Source of the DNA: an uncultured Clostridia bacterium
GTDB taxonomy: Bacteria > Bacillota > Clostridia > Oscillospirales > Ruminococcaceae
Reading direction: 5' to 3'
NCBI GenBank assembly: GCA_947385505.1
Contig: CANDLP010000177.1
Span: 1 to 5,622 of the forward strand
DNA length: 5,622 nucleotides
The notes below the pieces were generated by a model. The model did not search any database. It had not been told where the DNA came from and saw only the letters and a program-made list of their open reading frames with translations. The first letter of the stretch is position 1. The number at the start of each line of letters is the position of its first letter. The translations under genes and the position numbers were made by a program. Shown here piece by piece: positions 1 to 3,935 of the stretch.

Positions 1-43
1 TCTGCGTTTTTTCCTATCATAACCAACAAAAGCGGATATGAGT

Positions 44-184
44 TCAAACCTCTGCGAGACGCTTTATAACTGCTTTTTCTATTTTTCTGCGCTGTGATTC
101 GGTAATGAGATTTTCATCTAACATCTTGTCCAAAAATTTGCGGCACAAGTGAAATTCGTACCTGATTAATGTTTCTTTTTCCAT
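44..184 (-). CDS. Small SHOCT-like ORF of mobile-element type (46 aa)
   Basis: A 46-codon ORF starts at an ATG ending at 184, with a GGAGG site about 8 nt upstream (ACGGAGGATACC), so the start is well supported. The product begins MEKETLIRYEF and ends AVIKRLAEV. It is short, highly charged and helical, with a pattern (polar N-terminus, HLCRKFLDKMLDENLIT, then RRKIEKAV) resembling the short SHOCT-like proteins encoded beside recombinase genes on clostridial integrative elements. Those small proteins are known mainly by context; their function is not established. Here the bases to the left (1-43) may begin the next gene on the same strand, but no start can be fixed at the window edge. The family assignment is from memory of the pattern. 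The coding call itself is good because of the ribosome binding site and composition. Confidence 0.62.
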   Translation of the reverse strand: MEKETLIRYEFHLCRKFLDKMLDENLITESQRRKIEKAVIKRLAEV

Positions 185-213
185 TTTGGTATCCTCCGTA
201 AGTTTATATAAAA

Positions 214-262
214 TGTGCAGACTTCAGCCGTGCGCAAAATGCGAAAGACTGAAGTCTGCACA
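214..262. repeat. 14-bp inverted repeat with inner hairpin
   Basis: TGTGCAGACTTCAG (214-227) is perfectly complementary to CTGAAGTCTGCACA (249-262). Inside the loop, CGCA (233-236) and TGCG (240-243) form a smaller hairpin around AAA. The repeat lies just upstream of the small ORF at 44-184 in its direction of transcription. Its right arm overlaps a second possible hairpin, TGCACAC (257-263) with GTGTGCA (272-278), so the two structures exclude each other. It could be a leader structure or a recombination-related palindrome; the sequence does not decide. Confidence 0.75.
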
Positions 263-279
263 CTTGTGACAGTGTGCAG

Positions 280-302
280 ATTACGGCTCTGACAGCCGTA
301 AT
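280..302. repeat. 9-bp hairpin ATTACGGCT/AGCCGTAAT
   Basis: ATTACGGCT (280-288) pairs with AGCCGTAAT (294-302) around the loop CTGAC. On the plus strand it is followed by TTTATATT, a weak T-rich tail, so a terminator on that strand is conceivable. No plus-strand gene is seen upstream of it, however. It belongs to the cluster of palindromes in this stretch. Confidence 0.6.
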
Positions 303-308
303 TTTATA

Positions 309-470
309 TTAACAGCGGATTTCTCCGCTCTTTGCCCGTAGTTCTTTATCGTATTTGTCCCCAACAACCCCGATAAATGGGAATATTTCAGACCATCGCC
401 GGCACTGTGCAACACGATGTTGCACAGTGACAACCCAAGGCGCAGCACGGAGGCTGCGCCAATAAAGTTG
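309..470 (-). pseudogene. Possible gene remnant, C-terminal fragment
   Basis: This minus-strand frame is open from just after a TGA (471-473) to a TAA (309-311). It contains a protein-like C-terminal stretch, WSEIFPFIGVVGDKYDKELR followed by AKSGEIRC. There is no ATG start with a ribosome binding site, and the upstream half coincides with the inverted repeats at 403-474. It may be the tail of a degraded mobile-element gene, or a recurring spurious frame carried in a conserved non-coding element. I do not recognise a family. The only evidence is the protein-like composition of the last 28 codons. Confidence 0.25.
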
Positions 471-474
471 TCAC
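403..474. repeat. Compound nested inverted repeats
   Basis: CACTGTGCAACA (403-414) pairs perfectly with TGTTGCACAGTG (418-429) around CGA. Directly adjoining, GTGACAAC (427-434) pairs with GTTGTCAC (467-474), enclosing a second GC-rich hairpin, GGCGCAGC (439-446) with GCTGCGCC (453-460). The arrangement is a hairpin next to a stem that itself holds a hairpin. A further hairpin CGGCATG/CATGCCG (496-502, 508-514) follows. The arms are exact, which suggests a maintained structure rather than chance. Confidence 0.75.
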
Positions 475-495
475 GATGTCATAGGAATCTCACCT

Positions 496-514
496 CGGCA
501 TGGTTCTCATGCCG
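496..514. repeat. 7-bp GC-rich hairpin
   Basis: CGGCATG (496-502) pairs with CATGCCG (508-514) around GTTCT. It overlaps the stop codon of the protein-like fragment at 507-665, which ends in this hairpin. Confidence 0.55.
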
Positions 515-665
515 CCGCTCCCATCGCTTCTAACATATGGCTGAACGGAAGGATCATTATCCCCCTGTGCAGATCATCGCGCACCGACTGCCAAATCGGT
601 TTCGGGAAGTGCTCTTTATCGCTCGGTGTGAATTTTGGCAGAGTATGTAAAAATTCTTCTTGAAC
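507..665 (-). pseudogene. Probable gene fragment without a start
   Basis: This 52-codon minus-strand frame follows directly after an in-frame TAA (666-668). It has no start codon at its beginning and no ribosome binding site. Its composition is strongly protein-like: FTPSDKEHFPKPIWQSVRDD followed by LHRGIMILPFSHMLEAMG. The pattern looks like the conserved C-terminus of a larger protein whose front part has been lost or sits in another frame. The frame upstream of the stop (666-890) is in the same phase but does not read convincingly as its continuation. I cannot name the family. It is best read as a decayed mobile-element gene. Confidence 0.4.
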
Positions 666-965
666 TTATTTTTTGAAATTACTCATTAGGCTAACCGCCC
701 TCGGGTGTTCGTCCGAAGTTTTCTTATTGCTGCCGCACATGTCATGGCGGAACGCTCCTGTCGCTTTTAACCTTATAGGCTGCACAAGGGAAAGTATCTG
801 AAATATTGATATTAAATTTTCAAAGAACAATGAAGGGATTTTTTGCCCCTCTATAATATTCGCCGTTGGGAAGGGGTGTTTGATAGGCAAAAAAAGCTTG
901 TTTTTTGCATTTTTGTTATAATTGCATAAATCTTTTTTTCTCGCTTATGCAATTTCACAACAAAT

Positions 966-1400
966 TCATCCCTCAATTTCAATCTTTAGCTTTTTGAGAA
1001 TTTTATGCTTGTCCCTGTTAACGGTATATTGACTTACGCCTAATTCCTTAGCTAAATCTCTTTCGCTTCTTCTTAAATAAAAAAGCTGAACGATCAAGTA
1101 CCTTTCTTTCTCGTTCAGCTTATCAAGCGCTTGTTCAAGCATTATTTTTTCAATTAAAGATTCTCTAAAGTCCGAGCTTTGCTGCGGATATTCCTTTCCG
1201 ATATCCATCAACCTGTCCAGTGAATCCTCTCGGCTTGCAATTACTGTGACAGTTTCTTCTTTCATATCAATTTCGTATTTGCTGCGTTTAAGATCCTTTT
1301 CGATGTACCTGATTTTTCTATCGGACTTTTTAAGATATTCATGCAGTTCCTCGGAAACTTCAACGGTAATTCCGTTTTTGGCAGTATATTTCTTAGACAT
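966..1400 (-). CDS. Sigma-70 region 4-like HTH protein of mobile-element type (144 aa)
   Basis: The protein begins MSKKYTAKNGITVEVSEELH and is charged and helical through residue 60. A sigma-70 region 4-like domain lies at about 80-140, with LNEKERYLIVQLFYLRRSER (about 95-114) leading into the helix-turn-helix RDLAKELGVSQYTVNRDKH (about 114-132). There is no region 2, so it is unlikely to be a full sigma factor able to melt promoters by itself. Proteins of this layout are common on clostridial integrative and conjugative elements, where they are annotated as sigma-like HTH regulators and usually sit near excision and integration genes. The start ATG is preceded by GGAGGGACAAA, a strong site. 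That site can be masked by pairing with a sequence about 40 nt upstream (see 1405-1460). The role as an element regulator is inferred from family and context. Confidence 0.8.
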   Translation of the reverse strand: MSKKYTAKNGITVEVSEELHEYLKKSDRKIRYIEKDLKRSKYEIDMKEETVTVIASREDSLDRLMDIGKEYPQQSSDFRESLIEKIMLEQALDKLNEKERYLIVQLFYLRRSERDLAKELGVSQYTVNRDKHKILKKLKIEIEG

Positions 1401-1404
1401 TTTG

Positions 1405-1460
1405 TCCCTCCTGTAATTTAAATTTTTATTGTGAAATTAAAAACTAAATTACAGGGAGGA
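1405..1460. promoter_or_regulatory. Inverted repeat that can mask the sigma-like gene's ribosome binding site
   Basis: TCCCTCCTGTAATTTA (1405-1420) holds the complement of the GGAGGGA ribosome binding site of the gene at 966-1400. TAAATTACAGGGAGGA (1445-1460) is its near-perfect inverted copy. In minus-strand RNA the two arms pair over 16 positions with one mismatch and one G-U pair, closing a 24-nt loop and burying the ribosome binding site. A transcript that begins to the right of 1460 would therefore be poorly translated unless the structure is opened. A transcript starting inside the loop would escape. No clear promoter is visible to decide which applies. Confidence 0.5.
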
Positions 1461-1492
1461 GACCTGATCCGAGGTACTATTCTGTTTTGGGT

Positions 1493-1526
1493 AAAAAAAT
1501 ATCCGAGACTTTTTAAAGCCTCGGAT
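1493..1526 (-). terminator. Intrinsic terminator upstream of the sigma-like gene
   Basis: On the minus strand ATCCGAGGC pairs with GTCTCGGAT (plus coordinates 1501-1509 with 1518-1526, with one G-U pair on this strand). The stem is followed by one A and then seven Ts (1499-1493). This is a textbook terminator shape for leftward transcription. It would end read-through from the agrBD side before the sigma-like gene, or act as an attenuator in that gene's leader. A second CCTCGGAT copy further along the RNA (1467-1474 on plus) could compete for the same arm. Confidence 0.65.
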
Positions 1527-1581
1527 TTAAAATCATTATCAAAAGATGTCGATTGTTTTGTCGGTGGTCTGCCGATTTTGT

Positions 1582-1627
1582 CAAACAGCCGCGGATACGA
1601 GTATCCTTTGATTCCACAGGCTGTTTG
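1582..1627. repeat. Nested inverted repeat
   Basis: CAAACAGCC (1582-1590) pairs with GGCTGTTTG (1619-1627). It encloses a smaller hairpin GGATAC-GA-GTATCC (1593-1606). The segment 1460-1660 carries no convincing gene on either strand. Open frames exist on both strands here, but none has a ribosome binding site at a usable start. The structure may be part of a leader RNA that reads leftward toward the sigma-like gene. Confidence 0.45.
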
Positions 1628-1661
1628 GACTATGATAATCAGCTCCTATATATTAAAATGA

Positions 1662-1704
1662 ATTATCGGGGGGCATGTATATAGTTCACATGCCCCCCGA
1701 TAAT
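1662..1704 (-). terminator. Strong 17-bp hairpin, likely agrBD terminator
   Basis: ATTATCGGGGGGCATGT (1662-1678) pairs perfectly with ACATGCCCCCCGATAAT (1688-1704) around a 9-nt loop. On the minus strand, about 70 nt beyond the agrD stop, the stem is followed by TTCATTTTAATATA. This tail is only moderately T-rich. On the plus strand the tail is CTGTAGAAC, which does not suit a terminator. Termination of agrBD transcription is the most economical reading; RNA stabilisation is the alternative. Confidence 0.55.
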
Positions 1705-1773
1705 CTGTAGAACAAATCTAATACTTGCGTTATAAAAATATTTTATTTGTCCTTTGTTTCTTGAAAAATATCA

Positions 1774-1911
1774 TTACTTAACAATATTTTTCAAATTTGT
1801 AGGCTCTTTAGGTTGATATGGACCGAAAAGCGACGCCGTTCCACAGGCAGTTTTGGCGGACTTAAGAGCCAATTTTGCAATAGCCTTTGCAACCGTTTTC
1901 TTAACCTTCAT
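1774..1911 (-). CDS. agrD: AgrD-like autoinducing peptide precursor (45 aa)
   Basis: This 45-codon gene encodes the precursor of a cyclic autoinducing peptide. It overlaps the end of agrB by 11 bases, and its ribosome binding site AGGAGG lies inside the last agrB codons, so the two are probably translationally coupled. The layout matches the AgrD family. It has a Lys/Ala-rich amphipathic leader (residues 1-20, MKVKKTVAKAIAKLALKSAK), a core TACGTASLFGP (21-31) and a charged C-terminal recognition tail YQPKEPTNLKN (32-42). In known precursors the leader sits at the membrane, AgrB cuts before the tail and closes a (thio)lactone ring, and a second step removes the leader. Aligning the tail with the HQPEEPKSL tail of Clostridium perfringens AgrD puts Ser27 where the ring Cys normally stands, giving a five-residue SLFGP lactone. 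A ring from Cys23 would be nine residues. The family call is firm; the ring is open. Confidence 0.9.
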   Translation of the reverse strand: MKVKKTVAKAIAKLALKSAKTACGTASLFGPYQPKEPTNLKNIVK

Positions 1912-2491
1912 GGTATCCCCTCCTTTGCATAAAAATTTCAGCTAATATCAATAATGATATCATAGCGACTGTTAAGATGATCATTGCACCTATGGAAATC
2001 CCCAAAGCAAACAATATCAATCCAATTAATGATAATGCGGACGCAATAACAATCGATAACTTATAAGATTGTTTCCTTCGCATATCAGTTAGTGGTTTGT
2101 GCTTATTTGGCACAGGTGAGAATATGATAATTGGCACTAAACTTATCAACATAATTGCTTCAAAAACTAAAAAAGAAATTTCGTAGTACGTTATAGTTTT
2201 ATAAAATATGAATGTGACAAGAAAAGTGGTAACTATTGTTAAATTACATCTGAAATATGTAGTTGCGTGGTAGCCGCCCGTAAAAGATCGTAAAAAAACA
2301 AAAATAAACAAATATGTTAATCCGGCAAAAAAATCACTTAAAAATAGTGAGCATAACAAAACAAGAATTATGTTAAGTATAGATGAGATAGTGATTTCTA
2401 TGCCGTACTGATAAATATCATTCATCTCAGAAGTGATATCCACATATTTGGAAACAAAAGTTAGAATTTTAGACGATAGCCTGCATATCAT
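1901..2491 (-). CDS. agrB: AgrB-like peptide-processing membrane protease (196 aa)
   Basis: AgrB is an integral membrane cysteine endopeptidase that cleaves the C-terminal tail from AgrD and cyclises the peptide. The catalytic signature is clear: RSFTGGYHATTYFRC, with His75 and Cys82 spaced seven apart as in Staphylococcus aureus AgrB (His77/Cys84). Hydrophobic segments lie at about 33-51, 54-67, 84-97, 105-125, 146-163 and 165-187. The family's PVPNKHKPL loop is at 126-134. The start is the ATG ending at 2491, with GGAGG 8 nt upstream, giving the usual family length. A longer frame from 2620 is rejected because it would run through the terminator, operator and promoter. An ATG at 2506 overlaps the ribosome binding site. 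The transcription start should be near 2508, leaving a leader of about 17 nt. It is co-transcribed and overlapping with agrD. Confidence 0.95.
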   Translation of the reverse strand: MICRLSSKILTFVSKYVDITSEMNDIYQYGIEITISSILNIILVLLCSLFLSDFFAGLTYLFIFVFLRSFTGGYHATTYFRCNLTIVTTFLVTFIFYKTITYYEISFLVFEAIMLISLVPIIIFSPVPNKHKPLTDMRRKQSYKLSIVIASALSLIGLILFALGISIGAMIILTVAMISLLILAEIFMQRRGYHEG

Positions 2492-2514
2492 ATTGCGTTC
2501 CTCCATTTTTTGAC

Positions 2515-2544
2515 AGTATACAACAATTGGGTTGTGCTTGTCAA
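2515..2544 (-). promoter_or_regulatory. agrBD promoter
   Basis: On the minus strand TTGACA (2544-2539) and TATACT (2520-2515) are separated by 18 bp. A perfect -35 and a 5/6 -10 make this a good sigma-A promoter. It sits 6 bp downstream of the tandem regulator boxes, so activation by a bound response regulator is likely. Confidence 0.8.
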
Positions 2545-2550
2545 TAAGTT

Positions 2551-2584
2551 TGTGAAGTTTTGCAGGATGTTGTGAAGTTTTGCA
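2551..2584 (-). promoter_or_regulatory. Tandem LytTR-type operator boxes upstream of agrB
   Basis: Read on the minus strand, TGCAAAACTTCACA occurs twice, exactly, with starts 20 bp apart and 6 bp between copies. The second copy ends 6 bp before the -35. Tandem direct repeats about two helical turns apart, just upstream of -35, are how AgrA and other LytTR regulators are known to bind. The same arrangement recurs at 5326-5359. The presumed ligand is the LytTR regulator encoded at 3194-3922; binding is inferred. Confidence 0.75.
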
Positions 2585-2592
2585 TTTTTTAT

Positions 2593-2634
2593 AAAAAAAT
2601 CTCCGCACAATGATTTTCATTATGCGGAGATTTT
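2593..2634 (-). terminator. Terminator of the XRE regulator transcript
   Basis: A long stem runs 2596-2613 against 2617-2634 around TTT, with core TCTCCGCA/TGCGGAGA. The only non-Watson-Crick position (2608/2622) is a G-U pair in minus-strand RNA but a C-A mismatch in plus-strand RNA. On the minus strand a run of seven Ts (2599-2593) lies at the base of the stem. It therefore ends leftward transcription from the XRE gene just before the agrB operator, which keeps agrBD under its own promoter. A weaker function on the plus strand is possible. Confidence 0.8.
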
Positions 2635-2641
2635 AGAAAAC

Positions 2642-2670
2642 TTGACTTATATAAAATCAAATGGTATAAT
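2642..2670 (+). promoter_or_regulatory. Strong sigma-A promoter antisense to the XRE gene
   Basis: TTGACT (2642-2647) and TATAAT (2665-2670) are 17 bp apart, with a TG one base upstream of the -10 (extended -10). This is the best core promoter in the window. It points right, into the 3' end of the XRE gene on the opposite strand, with a predicted start near 2677. No ORF with a ribosome binding site follows on the plus strand before 3194. The product would be an antisense RNA, possibly reading on into the regulator-kinase operon. Confidence 0.6.
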
Positions 2671-2691
2671 AAAAAATTGAAAATTTCACTG

Positions 2692-3042
2692 TTAATGCGC
2701 TTTATTGTCATTTACAATATAACGCAGAAGTTTCAATAAGTCCATTTTATGTTCTTTATCTAATCGCAATATTGACTCTAATACATTCCCTGCTGTTGTA
2801 TTTTTGTCTATTGGTTTATCCAGCAGTCGTTTTGATAAATTCACATTGCTTATTCCTAATAAATAATCAATAGACACATCAAAAATATCAGCCATATTTA
2901 TAATTATATCTATACTGGGCATGGATATCCCTAATTCATAATGTGAAACTGAATTTTTAGAAACATGTAAAACATCTGCGAGTTGCTTTTGGGAATACCC
3001 TCGTTTCTCGCGCAACATTTTAAGAACATTCGGGAAATCCAT
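2692..3042 (-). CDS. XRE-family transcriptional regulator (116 aa)
   Basis: This is a DNA-binding protein of the Cro/CI (XRE) class. The HTH spans about residues 5-62: SQKQLADVL (17-25), the turn, and the recognition helix SKNSVSHYELG (28-38), ending in the typical DYLLG (59-63). A helical C-terminal part (about 85-112, VLESILRLDKEHKMDLLKLLRYI) probably serves dimerisation. There is no peptidase or peptide-binding TPR region, so it is not an Rgg/PlcR-type pheromone receptor. The start ATG at 3042 has a run of seven Gs 5 nt upstream. It sits between agrBD and the divergently transcribed regulator-kinase operon, sharing a 151-bp intergenic region with the latter. This makes it a candidate local repressor of itself and of that operon. 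No target is proven. Its transcript ends at the terminator at 2593-2634. Confidence 0.85.
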   Translation of the reverse strand: MDFPNVLKMLREKRGYSQKQLADVLHVSKNSVSHYELGISMPSIDIIINMADIFDVSIDYLLGISNVNLSKRLLDKPIDKNTTAGNVLESILRLDKEHKMDLLKLLRYIVNDNKAH

Positions 3043-3077
3043 TTAATCCCCCCCTTATTATAAATAGTACTTTACAT

Positions 3078-3108
3078 ATTATACTCCTTTTGAGGGGAAA
3101 ATGTTCAA
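3078..3108 (-). promoter_or_regulatory. Probable promoter of the XRE gene
   Basis: On the minus strand TTGAAC (3108-3103) and a perfect TATAAT (3083-3078) are 19 bp apart. The -10 is strong; the -35 and spacing are mediocre. The start would be near 3071, about 30 bp before the ATG at 3042. Confidence 0.45.
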
Positions 3109-3117
3109 AAGTATACT
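3090..3117 (+). promoter_or_regulatory. Probable promoter of the regulator-kinase operon
   Basis: TTGAGG (3090-3095) and TATACT (3112-3117) are 16 bp apart, pointing to the LytTR gene. It overlaps the divergent XRE promoter, so the two may compete. A second -10, TATAAT (3160-3165), lies inside the palindrome at 3152-3170 but has no good -35. Confidence 0.4.
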
Positions 3118-3151
3118 GTTAATGTGATTTTTAATCTAAAAACAAAATATT

Positions 3152-3170
3152 TGTGAATTTATAATTCACA
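3152..3170. promoter_or_regulatory. Palindromic operator candidate
   Basis: TGTGAATT-TAT-AATTCACA is a perfect 8-bp palindrome about 24 bp before the LytTR start codon. It covers a TATAAT and lies just upstream of the ribosome binding site. Two-fold symmetry suits an XRE dimer. The half-site AATTCACA also resembles the ACTTCACA boxes, so binding by the LytTR regulator is a second possibility. Confidence 0.5.
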
Positions 3171-3193
3171 GCAGTGAAGGGAGAATACACCTT

Positions 3194-3922
3194 ATGATGA
3201 AAATTGCAATATGTGACGATAATCAACCTATGCTTGATTTTTTGAACAGCAAGATTGACGATCTGCTTACTGAAAATGGCTTAGCACATGAAATCAACAT
3301 ATTCTCGTCAGGTAAGGATTTTCTCAAAATTCATACAGAACGCCCCTTTGACGTTGTTTTTTTGGATATAGTTATGCCTGAGCCTAATGGCTTTGAAGCT
3401 GCGAAACAGGTCAGAAAAATATCACGTGATACTTACATCATTTTTATTACTACCGAAAGCAGCTTGGTTTATGAAAGCTTTGATTTTCAACCGTTTTATT
3501 TTATACCGAAAAGCAAACTAAAAATAACCGAGGAAAGACTTAAATATGTTATAAACCGACTTTCTTTGTATATTGCAGCAAGTGAAAAGGTTATGATTTC
3601 CGGTGCATATGAAAACAAAAAATTTGTTTCTCCAAATGAAATATTATACATAAAGAGCAGTCTCAATAATGTTGAGTATCATTTGGATAATGGCACAACA
3701 CAAGTGGTTCGTGACAGGCTTGATATTGTTTTGGAATCACTTAATCCGTATATATTTGCGCGAACACATAATCGATTTGTTGTTAATATGAATCATGTTG
3801 ATACAGTTGATTATCCTAATATGGATATAAAGATTGATAATGGCGAATTTGTTGGAATAAGCAGAGGTTATAAAAAGAAATTTGAAGAAGCATATCTAAG
3901 GTTTACGAGAAACTTCAGTTAG
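3194..3922 (+). CDS. agrA: AgrA-type LytTR response regulator (242 aa)
   Basis: This is a cytoplasmic two-component response regulator. The receiver domain (about 1-125) has the acidic pair Asp8-Asp9, the phospho-acceptor Asp58 in VVFLDIVMPEPNG, Thr86 and the conserved Lys106. The LytTR DNA-binding domain (about 135-238) shows NEILYIKSSLNNVEYHLDNG (148-167), FARTHNRFVVNMNHV (188-202) and FVGISRGYKKKF (219-230). Length and order match AgrA/VirR. LytTR proteins bind tandem direct repeats upstream of -35 elements, which fits the boxes at 2551-2584 and 5326-5359. The chosen ATG has GAAGGGAG 10 nt upstream; the next codon is also ATG and could serve. The kinase gene follows after 13 bp, making a regulator-first operon, the reverse of the staphylococcal agrC-agrA order. 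Which boxes it binds is inferred. Confidence 0.92.
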   Translation: MMKIAICDDNQPMLDFLNSKIDDLLTENGLAHEINIFSSGKDFLKIHTERPFDVVFLDIVMPEPNGFEAAKQVRKISRDTYIIFITTESSLVYESFDFQPFYFIPKSKLKITEERLKYVINRLSLYIAASEKVMISGAYENKKFVSPNEILYIKSSLNNVEYHLDNGTTQVVRDRLDIVLESLNPYIFARTHNRFVVNMNHVDTVDYPNMDIKIDNGEFVGISRGYKKKFEEAYLRFTRNFS

Positions 3923-3935
3923 GAGGACGAAAGTC

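Larger units (their letters stand above)
185..965. other. Gene-poor stretch with many inverted repeats and ORF remnants
   Basis: No intact gene with a convincing start is visible in these roughly 780 bases. The part from 203 to 520 is dense in perfect inverted repeats, listed separately. Two stretches on the minus strand read like protein but lack starts (309-470 and 507-665). A 74-codon open frame at 666-890 on the minus strand lacks a ribosome binding site, and its composition is not persuasive. Near the right end, ATTGCATAA (921-929) can pair with TTATGCAAT (945-953), just downstream of the sigma-like gene, but no T-run follows, so a terminator role is weak. The whole stretch looks like decayed or structural mobile-element sequence. 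Confidence 0.55.

Noticed and set aside
666..890. 74-codon minus-strand ORF
   Set aside because: It has no ribosome binding site before the ATG, low-complexity AT-rich front sequence and no recognisable domain. It is more likely a chance frame in decayed sequence.
1431..1661. 76-codon plus-strand ORF with GTG start
   Set aside because: No ribosome binding site precedes the GTG, the frame runs through the terminator and inverted repeats, and the opposite strand is equally open. Its stop does fall just before the 1662-1704 hairpin, but that hairpin lacks a T-run on the plus strand.
1761..1794. AT-rich hairpin over the agrD stop as a terminator
   Set aside because: The TTGAAAAATAT/ATATTTTTCAA arms pair, but neither strand has a T-run after the stem, and the stronger hairpin at 1662-1704 lies downstream.
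2541..2590. CRISPR-like direct repeats
   Set aside because: There are only two 14-bp copies with a 6-bp gap. They match operator boxes at a promoter and are repeated at 5326-5359.
2492..2620. N-terminal extension of AgrB (43 extra residues)
   Set aside because: The extension would be encoded across the XRE terminator, the tandem boxes and the -35/-10 of the agrB promoter. The ATG at 2491 has its own ribosome binding site and gives the family's normal length.
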